Shown in pieces: positions 26,985-40,156 of a DNA stretch of 64,000 bases. A program made the position numbers and the translations under genes. The notes beneath the pieces were generated by a model. The model worked only from the letters and a program-made list of their open reading frames with translations. It ran no database searches and was not told the DNA's origin. Position 1 is the stretch's first letter. Each line of letters opens with the position of its first letter. Source of the DNA: Lanius collurio (Eukaryota; Chordata; Aves; Passeriformes; Laniidae); contig JACBWW010000004.1 in assembly GCA_020086605.1 (NCBI GenBank), positions 21,588,606 to 21,652,605 of the forward strand, in the 5' to 3' direction.

Positions 26985-29900
26985 TGCAAAAAAAGCAAAT
27001 CCATGTAAAAGTACTGCATTTACTATTGCTACCGTTGGGAGTGACTGAATTTGTTTGTTTTCAGAAACGTGAAATGATTTTTAAAGATGCACGTGGCATA
27101 GGTTTTATAGCTTTTTTTTCCCAAAACTTTGAGGAAATAGCGAAGATGAATAACTTTATTTTTAACACTGATATATGACACATTTTAACCTGTCTACACA
27201 CAAAAGTACTACTGTTAACAACTGCAACTTTCTTCAAGTATGCTATGAATCACTGTATTCCTTTTCCCTTTTTTCATGCACCATTGCCACTATCTTACCT
27301 TCAGCGGTTTTGCTAGATTTCAATGAAGATGGAACCAGAGGGCACACATTAGAATTTTATATCAGTTCAAGAAGGGGAGAGAAGAAAGACATATGAAGCT
27401 AGAATGACATTCATTGAAGGTTCCCTAGGGAAGATAACACATGTTTTTGTCTTTCACCTGCTAGGCATGCTAAATCAGTGCAATGATAAGCTAATTTATG
27501 AAATATATTTCACAAAACCTGGACATCTTTACTGTTGCTAGTTTGGATATTAGCTTTTCAGAAATAAAAGACAACTAATTTAAAAGATGTTAAAAACTGG
27601 TTTTCTTAGGTAATGTTTACCATATATGTTCACTGGGGCTCTGGACTGCAGTGCATAAAGATTTTGAAAACTGTTAGGATTAGGTGAAAACTAAAATTTA
27701 CACTTACATCTCCTTCAAAAAAAGGAGTAACTTGCTTTCAAAACCAAAAGAGGATTCTACCCTATTTTTTTTTTTAAATGTACTGGAATAGCACAAGAGC
27801 TGCAAGAAAAGCGACAGTGTGTCCTACCCAAACAGTGTCTCAGCCACTTTCCATGCCAGATGTGTAGCAATCCAACACTGAGTAGTTTGTTTATTATCAA
27901 GGCAGTATAGGCTGTCTTTTGTTCCTCTCAGGGTCCAGTGCATAAATGCCAGCTCTTCAGGAGACACCTTTAGGCTACCTGTGTTCAGGGATTGCATACT
28001 AGACGATTTCAAGACCTTTTCATTTTAGCTGTGGGAAAATGTGTTTTATGGCTGTTGATGGAACAGGATGCTAAGATAACGCTTTACAGTTTACTTCATC
28101 ATCTAAAGGAACACTGGAAAATATGATGCCTCTGGTTTTGTTGAGGGTTTTTTTGTGAACAAGAGCACCACAATACTATAGTTCTTGCTGAACACACACT
28201 CACAAGAAATTTAGACATTCCACAATGTAGATGTAGTGACATACAATTCAAAATGCAAGTACTGGTAAGGTTAAATTTTATAAAGTATCCGACCTGTCTT
28301 ACAGATAATTGTGTTTAATTTTAACAGTTTCATGATCAGACACAGATGTGAGCTTAATATCAAAGAGGATTTAATGCTTACAACAGTTATACCTCATAAT
28401 TTATTCTATTTATAATTTTGGTGGTGCATTAACATTTCTTTTTAATTCTTAAATAATCCAAGCCAAGATTTTAATGAAAAAATGGATTTTGAAATGCTGG
28501 ACACATCCTCTGGTTATACTACTGGGAATTGAACATTTCTTGCTCTAAATAAAAAGAAGCTTGGACAGATTGGAACATCCAGGAGATTAACTACCATTGG
28601 TAAATACAGGTACCTTCACTACATCCAGAACTGAAGTCTGCACTAAAACCTTTGTCTTTAATCAGCCCTTAAACTGCAGCGTTTGTTGGCCCCAGTAGAG
28701 AGAGGAACTTTAGACTCATGAGCAGCTTCAGCATGGTCAATGAGGCAACATACATGCTTTAAGGTTTAGTGCATGCTTAAGCATTTCACTGAATTCCTGC
28801 CACAGTCTGTTTCTGAGCATTTATGCAAGAGGTAAGGGAAAATGTGTCAGTTAAAGTTACCTGTTCATTTGGGGGGATGAATAAAATCTCTTTTCCTCAG
28901 TCAAGTTTCCCTGGGTGTTTCCATGTCTTTATTGATGTGCTCTTGACAGTGCAACATTTTCTTTCTACTGATAATTTATTTTCAATCATTTAAGAGTTAG
29001 TTAGGCCCACACTAACTTTTGCAGACCAAAAAGAGCATCATTATCATCAATTCTTATTTATTATTCTTCCATATTGACTTAATATCTTTAAAATGGTTGA
29101 TCTAAATCAGCCCAAATTTTTACCACCTCAATTCAATTTCCTTTGTGAGAGCTTCCCAGAGACTGAATGTCTCTATATGTTATCTTCAATTCTTGCAGTC
29201 TGCTGCACATTGACAGATCAACCCTTGTGGACTCCAGTGTAGAAAGCCCCACCGGAACCAGTAGGTATCTGCTCAGGCATAAGTAGTTGCAAGATGAAGA
29301 TTTTAACATTGAGAACCTCACAGCTATGCATGCACGTGTCTGAATTCCCATTATTTTCTGGGGGACATCAATGCTCAGTTTATACAGGTACCTCTTAAAA
29401 AAGCACCTGCAGGTTTGTAGATACTTGGGATGTTTGGGGGCCAAAGTATCTCAGCAAATGTCTCTTTAAGTGACTGCAACACCATAGTGTTTTTTGAAGC
29501 CTGAAAAGAACATGGTCTTTGACTATCTCAATTCCTCTCTTGTGCTTGCTGTCAAGCACAATATATACCTGTAAACTCTTCTTTTAAGGAAACTGCCAAT
29601 TTTTTTTTTGTTACGTTATATGTCTTTGTTTCATTACAATTCATTTTCCTGAAAAGTAATATTAAATGCACAGGACTATGGCATTGCAGTATATTTTGGG
29701 GATCACGAGATAGTAACTAGGAAAAAATATAATTTAAAAAATACATATGAACATGAGGGAAAAAATAGTGAGACTTGATACTGAGATCTCTTGTAGCCTT
29801 CTGTAGAAATGTGGCAGGACTTAACTGCAAAAAAGAACTCATTCCAGAAAGCAGGATTGTCTGCATTCAGACTGGCAGTTTGGCATTTGCACAGTTGCAA

Positions 29901-32211
29901 AGGGAGAAATAAACAATATTCTTGATTGTTCCAGTGATTTTAATGAAAGGTACTTTTTCAGTATTGGCAGGGCATGGCACCTGCTGAAAATAAGATTTAG
30001 CCACTACTGCTTTTAAAAATGTGAACAGATTTATGCATAGGAATTAATAACATTTTTTTCTGCTCTATTTTTTGGTACAGAGCGTCAGGATGGTTGTGAC
30101 TTCTTTTGACCTTTAGAAAGGACAGTCTTTGAGAAAGCAGATATCCTTTTTTTACAGGGGAACCGTGTAAACATAAGTAATGTGCTTGTGAACATTTTAT
30201 GATCATGATAATAATAAAGGATTTAGCTTCAGTGTTCATCTCACAAAATAAATCTTTAACAGAGCTGACTATTTTGTGACTTCTTCAGCTGAATACAGTG
30301 GTGCTTATGCTAACGATATCTTCAGTGTTGGCAGCCCTATGAGAACTCCCAGAAAACCTTTCCTGTCATTAGACATTCTCAGCTGGTCTCCAAGTGAAGG
30401 AGTATCCAGCCCCTTGTCAAAGAAAATGCCATCATAAGATTATGAGAAAGAGAGGAGTGAAAGTAAAATTAAGTAAATCAGGGAAAATGAAATTCTGAGG
30501 AGGATGTGTAAAGTATATTAAAAAAGTAGTGAAGATCAGCATCTTGCTTAGTACACATTTGAATATTCCTACAGGAAAAGAGAATATAAAATTGAACTAC
30601 TGATCTCCTGAGGACCAGACCATTGTGGAGAGGATATACTCTTTTTCTATAAGGACAGCTTCTGTGTCAGAAAGTAATTCTACTTACTATAAGGAAAATG
30701 AATGGATATGCAATGAACATTATCTCGGAAGCAGACACTGTGATTTATATGTACCAAATATTTCAACTTGGAGAGGCAAAAAGAGTAAAATTTATAATTA
30801 TAAGCTATAAATTAGGACATGGAAGGCTAGGTCCAAAAGTATTTTCTTATGGTAACTCCCTGGACTATCTACAAGAAAATGGATAAACTTGGATGATGTG
30901 TTACTTTGAATAACCGTGGGTCATTCATACAGTGGCTGACAGGAAAAGCCACTGCTAATAATAGTTAAGAAGGTTATAAACAATATGCACATATATAGCT
31001 GATACGTAGCTATTCCTGTATATTGGTTGAATCCTCATGATTCATAATCTTTAACTGTTTTTCCTCTTGAATGCATTGAAAGGAAACTTCAGACCAACAA
31101 ACAGTAAAGATATCTAGAGGACCTCAGAAGGAAATTCTTTTTTCCAGGAGACAATCTGATATCTGATAATAGGATAAAAGCATTCAGACATACAATTATA
31201 TAGCTAAACTATTACCTGGACGTTATAATAAGTAGTCTGCTTGTCTGAACTGGTCCCCCTCCGCCCTTGCTCTTGCCAAAAAAGCTTAAGATACTCAGGC
31301 ATTGAAGTGTTGATTTGCAGAATCACTGAAGACATTGAAGTGTGTATGCAGTCTCAAACACTTAGGTTTGAATATTTTTACTTAAGTGACCTTTCCAAGG
31401 TCAGGAAAAATTTTATGCATAACTCTCTGTTGACTTACACCTACTCAATTCAGCACTTTAATATTAGGCTCCCTGCTGTTTAATCTTTTTTTTTTCAGTC
31501 CAAAGTTATAACTATAATCCTGAATTTGCCATGACTTATACACACATTGAATAGCATGTACCTAAAAGCTGTGTAAAATTAAAGAGACATATCAGACCCA
31601 GACCAAGAAACACACATGGGAGGGAATTTAGAAACAGAGTTCAAAATTAAGGCGACATGGCCAACCTCTCCTTGCAAAGCATGAAGATACCTGGGTAGCA
31701 AAAATGTGATTTCTGACATACAGTGTACCAAGCATAACATTAAAAATGGAATCAATAGGAAATGATGAAGAAAGGACAAATTTCCTGCTGTCATCTATAA
31801 GCCCAAGGTAGAGCTCACAGAGGTGAGGAATTCAGACTATAAAAGGCTTCCTGAACATACGAAATATATATAAGATATCCCTCTAGGTTGCTCTACAGGA
31901 AAAGAAGATCACTGTTTTCTTTAAAAAAAAAGTTCTGGGATTGGAGCTGCTACAATTAATCTGTTTCTTGATAGCTTGTTAATTACAGCATTCTCTTGGG
32001 AAGCTGAAAATAGAGATTTGATTTCTTATAGTAACTGCTCAGATAGTTACACTGCATGAGAGGTATTGTGTGCTCTTTCTGCTGAAGCTGGGCAGTGAGA
32101 ATCAGAAATGTGAGGTTCACGATGCCAGAGGAGAGTTGTCTACCGGTCATCCAGTGAGAAGGACAACCTTCTGAGTAAAGATAAAAAAGAAAATGACAGC
32201 TTGTTTTCCTG

Positions 32212-32235
32212 GCCCTAATCCTGACCCTAACCTAG
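32212..32235. repeat. Degenerate telomere-like hexamers
   Basis: CCCTAATCCTGACCCTAACC contains two perfect CCCTAA units and one diverged unit in phase. It is too short to count as a true interstitial telomeric array. Confidence 0.4.
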
Positions 32236-32240
32236 AGACT

Positions 32241-32273
32241 GTAATTTTTCAGCAAAGTAATTTTTCAGCAAAG
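32241..32273. repeat. Perfect 16-bp tandem duplication
   Basis: GTAATTTTTCAGCAAA is repeated directly twice, with one further G. There is no internal mismatch, so it is probably recent. It lies just after the telomere-like hexamers. Confidence 0.95.
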
Positions 32274-34935
32274 AATTATTGGATAAAACTATATTCTAAA
32301 CAGAAAGAAAAGCTTAAAGTTTCTCTTTTTTAAGAGTGAAAGGCTATTTTCTGCATTATTTCTCCTTCCTTTATATACTGTTATGCATATTATATACATA
32401 TTCTATTTATATATAACACATGTATTCTTTAACTGTATTTGCAGTTCTGTATGTACACTAATTTTTTTTTGTCAAGTTGTGCTTATTTTAACGAAAAACA
32501 ATGAAATAATGAAGACTAAAAACATAATCTGAGTTTTCTGTTGAGTTGACCGTCTTCCAATGTATAGTACTACCATTATGCATTTACCCTAAAAAGTGTA
32601 CTCACAGATAGTACTTTCATGGCTTCATTTACACAAGCAGTAGCATTTTTTTCTCAAATATATCGGACTTCTCTATAACAGTAAGAAAAGGAAATATTTC
32701 TGGACCAATATAAGAATATATTCCTATGTTAATAAATTTATTGGGGCTTATTCAACATTTTTTTTAAACAATTCACTTTTACATGTACTCAGGACACAGC
32801 TTTTCATGTAGTATAACATAAAACTTTTACAATTTTATGCATGGGCATTGTTCCAATTTTCTGCTATTGGTACCATCCATTTAAAAGGTAGATATCTAAC
32901 TTTAAGGATTTTCTTTCTGCATTTTATTTGAATTAAATCTACAAATAAAGTCTATGAGAAAAATAGACAGCTATAGACAGGAAGTATCAATAAAAATAAA
33001 CCACACCTTCTTTTGACTGAAATAGGGAGGCAAGAACTTACATTAAAATTTCAAACAGAAACAGAATTTTTCTAGCAATGACAGTTTTGGCAAAACTGTG
33101 CAAATACAATGCTTCTGACAGCAAGCCTGTTATTGAATGCAAGTGCAGAATAATGGTAAGGCTCCTAAAGGGCCATGCTAAAGTTACAAGATATAAACCC
33201 AACCACTCCAGTATAATCTTTCATTTTAATTTTGTTCTCTTGTCATCAATATATAGCCAAGTATAACAAGAACAAAACAGCAGTAGTTTGCAAACATGAA
33301 TAAAACCCCAAGTAAAATAACAGTGATACCTAGTTAATTAGCTGGACAGGGTTTTATGCTGTGAAATACCTTCTCTCAAACAAAAAGCCTCGATTAATGA
33401 TATCCTGTTCTCTACAAATGATAGTATTAGATTAAAGAAATCTACTCTTAACCATTTATTTTCTTAATGATAGAGTTGGATTCTTCAAAAATAGAAGAGC
33501 TGGAAATATATTTTTCAGCATAAATATCTTAACATGACTTCTCTGCCTCTTCACATAAACATATGTAATATCTAAGCTCAAGACAAGATTCCTTAGAATG
33601 ACACAGTAGGGTCTCTCCCTTCCATCTTAAGGTATGTGCATCTCGTCTCCAACTTCAATACAAAAAAAATATAGAATTACGATGTTTTACTGCTTCATTC
33701 TTTCAGGCTCATATACAACAGTCACACATTTACAGAAGAATAGTTGCCAGCAAGATAAATAAGCAGTGACAAAACCTGCAATATTTTTTTTCCCAGAATT
33801 CCTTAAAATCTTGGGAGTTCCTGAAATGTATTTTTAGTCCTTAAAATGTGACACAACAAGCAGCTACTCAAACATGAAGAGATGAAATACAGACGTAACA
33901 TTTTCTTGAGCCTGTCGGATAACCAATCATCTTTCATTTCCAAATTCTACTTTAATGCTCTTCTAAATATCTAGGATCTATCCTAGGATCAACCAGTACG
34001 CTACATTTTTCTGTGGATTTTCCAGTAAGGACTCCTTGTCACTGTACAGAGTTCTAATCTGCTTGGGATTAATTATTTCTAAAACATTTTTAATTTTTTC
34101 TTTGAATTTATTTGTTTATCTTATATCTTGCTCTGGCAAGCATCCTTTAAGTGGTACATGTCTCTATTTGAAATACTTACAGCATGGGTGAACATTTCAT
34201 ATATAGCCTATTTGAATAGAGTTCAATGCCTGCTTTAATGCTTTAATAAATAATAAAATATGCAAGACACTGAACAGAGAAAAAAAGTATAATACAAAAG
34301 TCTTATAACTGCACGAATCTCATTTTAAGAGAATGCAGAATTCTATGAATAAGTAACTTTCTCTAAGGATTGATTAGAACAGATGTTTATGTTTGTGCTC
34401 ATGTAGCTGTTTATAGATGGTTACAAATGAAAATGGATATATTAAGTTTTGTTCCAGACGTACAACAGGCTGGAGAAAAATGATGACAAGTATCTGGGGC
34501 AAGCCCTTTAGGTCTTAGGAGAAGGAGGGACTATTCTTTCCCAAGGCTCTATAATCATTTAAAATGATGAGGGTTTTTTCAATGATTTAATATAGTGAGT
34601 TGAGCTACATTCCATTAGATATAATTAGACCTAGACAGGAAAGATAGATCTGAAAAGCTAATGAAATATTATTCAGATTGAATCTCAGATTGTTGATTAG
34701 GATAACGCTAACCCTGATTAGTATAAACAAGATAGGTGTTAAAGATCTTATTTTTTTTTAATTTTCATTTCATTTTTATGTTAGTCAGAGGAGACTCATA
34801 ACTTGCCATTTACTTAAAGAAGGTACATCTGGAAATATTATTTTCTTCATACTTTCGAATATATTTTCCTTTCATTCCATTCTACTTTCAAAGTCTCTAT
34901 CATTTGACCTCTTCTATACCTGTACTCTCATTTCA

Positions 34936-34949
34936 ATATATATATATAT
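34936..34949. repeat. Short (AT)n run
   Basis: Seven AT units in an AT-rich context. Confidence 0.85.
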
Positions 34950-35986
34950 TCCATATGACTCATAAGACTCAGCACAATCCACTTTCATATGGTAAGTGCT
35001 CATTTTGCAATGAGTTGGCACAAGATCAGTGCTCTGCATGAGTCCCACTTAAGCTCCATCATAATTTCTTCAAACAGTTCATAGCTATATAAACCCCTAC
35101 GTTCAGGGATTAACTGAGATCTAAGTGATGTATAGATTTTGTGCTGGCCTTTCCCATAGCAGTGAATTTCATCTTCTATCAAGTCCCACTCTCAGCTTTA
35201 AACTTTCTTCGTACTACTTCTTAACGCTTTCATCAGCTTCCCAAATCCTATGTGTCAAGCAGCAGTTGAATCCTCATACAAATCTCCCTTTAAACCTATC
35301 TCTTTTAAAAAATCACCCTTGCTTCCAGTGTCTAAATACATAATGCTTTTGGGACTTGAGAAGTGCTCAATCTAAAACAGCTTTCTGTGGAAACAATGAA
35401 GAAGTGTTGCTAAACTTTGTATGTGTCCCAAAGTAAACTTTGGGTTTGGTGTTCAAACAGGGAATTAATGATAAAAGATGCTTTTAGCTTAGTAGGTTCA
35501 CTATGGTCTTTCAAAACAGACCTTGAAAGCTAGTAAATGGAACTTGAGAAGTCCAAGCAACTTTAATTTGTGAAAGGTCTTTCAGAAACTTGGTATGTGA
35601 GTACTTTTATTAGTCATCTTTGCATGTACAGAAATGTTGTTTCTTAATTTAGAAGCCTTTCTGGAATTAAAAGTTTGAGGTTTATACTATATTGTATTAG
35701 ATTTATTGTATTCCAACAAAATGTTTAAAAAATTATTATGTTATGCATTATTTCTCATATGGAAACTAATCTGGAAAATATCCTGCAGGTAACAGCCCAC
35801 CGTAGTAACTTTTAAGAGGAACATCTCATCTGCTTCTAGACTGATCTAAAACCTGACAAAATAGAGCATTTTTTTAAAAATTACTTGGAATTTTCTGACC
35901 AGATAAGTAGTAATAAATAGTCACATTAATGAATTAAATTATAACAACCCCTTAGACACAGGAAAAGACTGTATTTTGAATAGAAA

Positions 35987-36012
35987 ATACATACATACAT
36001 ACACATACATAT
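35987..36012. repeat. (ATAC)n microsatellite, imperfect
   Basis: Four perfect ATAC units, then ACATACATAT. It is short and interrupted. Confidence 0.9.
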
Positions 36013-37304
36013 AACTTTAGCTTAATTTGTGCCTTGGTAGAAATACCCAAGCAGAGGGCACTAGGTGGGTAGAATATTTATATAGACTCAGCTAATCAAT
36101 AAGTGGGCATTGTTTGTGCTTTTCATTATTCTTGCTAAGGAATTTTTTGTAAATGAACAGCCTAGAACACAGTTACTTTTTGTAGTCTATGTTGCTGTAG
36201 GAGCACACAAAGGCATAATGGCATTCTATTTCCAGCCAAGGATAGAAGTTACCTTGGATTTATCAGACATAATTTCTATCAATGCTATTTCAGATTACAT
36301 TTTAATTCATTCCTCTAATCCATCTACAAAAGACTATTAGTCACAACTAATTTACTAATACAGCTCTATTATACGAAGTGCTTTCTGAAGTAACTCTGAT
36401 TTTAATTAATCCCTATTGTGTGCTCAGTCCAGATTTTGGAGTGACAGATACATAAATAGAAAAAGACAATGAAATACACAAATACAAATCCTCTTTTTTT
36501 CATGCTCATATTTTAATATGACAGAACAAAAAATTCTGTTTCTTACATACTAACACCTCTGTAATTCTTTTTTCTTTGTGGTCTCATACCTTTGCAAGAA
36601 GTATTTCATTTCTTCCTACCTTAAATCAGTCTTTCACAGCAGAGATTTGTGGCAAGGGCTATAGAATTTAAGAGATATGTGTAACATAAGGAGAAAATTC
36701 AGCTTTGTGCTAAAGCTGTAATTGTGGTGCAGCTGAAAATCAAGGGCATCATGGGCCTGGCAGTTAGTCATTAATTCCCTGGATGGCCCAGGAACACCTT
36801 GCCCAGTCTCTGAACAGAGATAATGGGCTGATTGGAGACAACAGACCATCTTAAGAGGCAACTGTTTGACTTCTTTGCCACCTTCACAAGAAAGTGCTCT
36901 ACTAATTGTTTCACAAGCTCTCCAGGTGGGACTCTCAGTCTTGGAAATTCCTGCAGGCAGCTCCTGCTGTGCCTAGACCAACTGACAGACTCTACTTGTA
37001 CACTTCAAAGTGCTGATTTTCATCCTGGGTGGATAACCTGGCAGGACCAGAGGCTGCCCAGCAGTTCCTGATGCAGAACTGACCAAACCAGACATAAATA
37101 ATACACTTGTAGATAGTTAGAATCCATCAGCACTTTGGGGAGCATCATATGAATGAGTTGAAGCCATCATTCCAGAACCCTTTTCCATTGCCACTTGGAA
37201 TAGGACTGTCCACACTGAGTAATTTGATTCCTCATGGAAATGTAAGTCTGAGTGGGTGTCTCCATGTGCATGTGTGCCCACAGGCGTGTCTCTGTGTCCC
37301 TACT

Positions 37305-37324
37305 TGTGTGTGTGTGTGTGTGTG
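37305..37324. repeat. (TG)n microsatellite
   Basis: Ten TG units, preceded from about 37261 by TG-rich interrupted sequence (GTGCATGTGTG, GCGTGTCTCTGTG). The open frame through it (Cys/Val runs) is a by-product of the repeat. Confidence 0.95.
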
Positions 37325-40050
37325 GGTGGTGAATGACCTGCACTCAGAAAAGCTGTGAGTTATACTTCGAAGAAGACAAACAAATTAGTCCAAAACTGAA
37401 CAAATATCTTCATTCACCCCTATTTTTGCTTTAAATGATTTGAAAGCACCTAAAGTCTGCAACATGTAAAAGATTTTTTTATTTTATTTTTCTGGATACC
37501 AGAACACCTAACACACTGAAAAAAAGTAAAGATTACTTGGTAAAAATTCAAAGTACATAGCTGTCCTTCCTGATTTATCACAAGCTGAATAACGATACAA
37601 AGTATATAAATGGGAGCTTGCAAAAATAAGACTTCCTTTCAGCTTTGTCATTCACACGTGATCTGTAGAAACCAGCTTAACTTCCTTCCTCACAAGGTTC
37701 TCTGATTTTGTAAGTTCATTAGGAAGATTCTTTTGATGAAACTTCAGGTGCAGAAGCTTACTGCAAAAGGCAGCAAAATTTGCTGCTAGTGTTAAACACA
37801 AATCTGTCAATAGCAGTTATTGCCAAACCTATTCAGACCTACTTCTTAAAATTAATTGAATGCAAATTTTTTCATGCTGAGTAAAGAATGTAGATATATC
37901 CCCAGCACCACCATTTTTAAAATGTGTTGTTAAACAATATATTTTGGAAAACATACAGAGTCTCAAATATATTACATTCATCATTGAGATTAAATCCTAG
38001 AGGTGAAAAGATTAATTTTTTCCATGTGTCAAACTATGGTCACCAGCAGTAATTGATTTATTCCTTTGCACAAAGCAATGTTAGGACTGGAAAATGCCAG
38101 TTAGGACACAAAAATATATGGAGGACCAACCTGCAAAGCAAGAAGTTACACTGCGTATTCAGTTTCCTGACTGTTGTTTGTATTTTTTAACAATATGTTT
38201 TGTTGTTTTGTAAAGAGTAGTTTAAAATAACTTTTTATAATCACTTTTTAGTATAAATTTTGACCTACAACATTTCAATTTTCATCTTGAAAAATCATGC
38301 TTAATTTTTTTTCAGTGAGAATATTTCATGGAGAGAAAAACGGTGGGATGTTTTCCAACTAACAACAGTTATGAGATATTAAGATCCCTCCAGAGTTTTT
38401 TTTCTCTTTTATGATAATGAGAAAACAAAAACCAAAAACCTAATTAACTTAAGTTTTTAATTATAGGTATACTTTAATGAACAAACAACTCTGCATGCAT
38501 GATGAATAAAGAATTATCTTTTCCCCTTTCAGACTTTATGTTGGTGTTGTTTTGGGGCTTTGTTATGTCCACTTTTTGGGTTTTTTACTGCATGGTCCGC
38601 AATCTGGGCAACAAAGTATACAAGGGCATAAATTTATATCTGCTCAACAACATAAATATCTTTGTAAAGTAATGTTCTGGATGTATCTTGGTCTGGGATG
38701 GAAGAAAACAAGCATATCTTTTCAAGCAGATTTATCTGAGGATAACTTTTATCAATTACGCAATATTAAGTTAGGCAACAGGGAAAAAAAAAACCAGAGA
38801 ATTTGGAGAGTTCCTTTTTTATAAGTAGACAGCTTCCTATTCAAACAGCTGCATTCAATATCAATATTTAAGAAAATCATCACAGATAAATGAAGTTGGA
38901 CCAGAGTACCATCAGACCAAATTGTTGTTTTTTTCATTCTTACAGTGCCTCCATTTAAATTAATTTCCATTTGGCTACATTTCAAAATCCAACTTCCAAA
39001 CACCTCTAGAGGAATTACTTTTATTATGGGCAATAACAATACTACCTATGAGTATTCATTCTTTATTTCCAATACCAGTTTTCTGTTCTAAATACAGGTA
39101 TGCCTGGTGTAGGATCTATTGAAACATCTCTTTCAGGAAAAAAAAAAATTATTTGGAAAGTAAATATTTTAATCAAATTTGACTGCAATGCCAGGGGAAG
39201 GCATCAAATTTCAGGGATTTTTCCACATACTATTTTGCTTTTCATTGATACAGCCTAACTTGGCAAATAAAATTTTAATAGCTTTTATGCTTACCTGAAA
39301 TCATGATATTTTGTTGAAAATGTATATCTAACCCTGTTTATTTTTATGTGACTTTTCCCTATTTAAAGATGATTGCCATTTACTGAATCGTACTGAGTTC
39401 TACTCATTATGATGTCAACATACATCACCTATTTGAGATGAAGCTTTTGAATTTTAAATAAACAAAATAATAAAACCTCACATTTAGAAATTATGTATTT
39501 AAACTTGAAATATTTAAGAATACATCCCTTCAGAAAATGTTATATTAGGACAGATGCAAAAAAACCCTAACTCCCTAGTGCCTTGGGAATCAACATCTGT
39601 AGAAGCTCTCTGTGCCCTTTCTAGAACAGGGACAAGACTTGGAAGATTAATTAACTAATGCTTCAAAACAAAGGTGCGCAAGTTGAAGTGCTCTAACATC
39701 CATGTGGACATTCATTCAGGACTAAAGTGGCCTTAATTTGCTGCAGGTTAATCCTCCTCAAAGGAGCTAGCCCAAGCTACATTGACTTCATAACATCCAT
39801 ATGGGAATTTAATGCTCTTTAACTTTTGCACAATAAGTCCATAAATTCATAAGATTTCCTAGGTGCTCACCATGCAAACAAGCTTGTAAATGCAAAAGAA
39901 ATAGTATCCCTGCTGACCACTCTGTGTGGGAGCTGTTCCACCACTCTTTGCTAATGGAAGATAAATTGCATTGTGTTCTACCATGTTTAGGTAGCAACCA
40001 CTGGACTAGAAACTGAAGCAGACTGTACTTGCAGAGTCATAGAGACAAAC

Positions 40051-40156
40051 AGAGAGTCAGGACACATATATATGATTTAGCTTTGTTTCTGTCCTGCTAT
40101 GTGAACTTCTTAATCATGTCGCCATCTCTTTGCCTCTGATTCCCTAAATATTAAAC
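40051..40156 (+). repeat. MIR-like or core-SINE fragment, ancient
   Basis: AGAGAGTCAGGACAC is followed by TCTGTCCTGCTATGTGAACTTCTTAATCA-type sequence, then CTCTTTGCCTCTGATTCCC and ATATTAAA. The order and spacing fit the amniote pattern GAGTCAGGAC - CTGCTGTGTGACCTTGGGCAAG - CTCTGCCTCAGTTTCCCC - TGTAAAA from MIR/core-SINE families, with heavy divergence. Identification is from memory of the consensus. Confidence 0.5.

Noticed and set aside
32212..32235. Interstitial telomere array
   Set aside because: Only two perfect units; listed as degenerate hexamers instead.
37149..37358. Frame with Cys/Val-rich end, looking like a small cysteine-rich peptide
   Set aside because: The Cys-Val pattern comes from the TG microsatellite.
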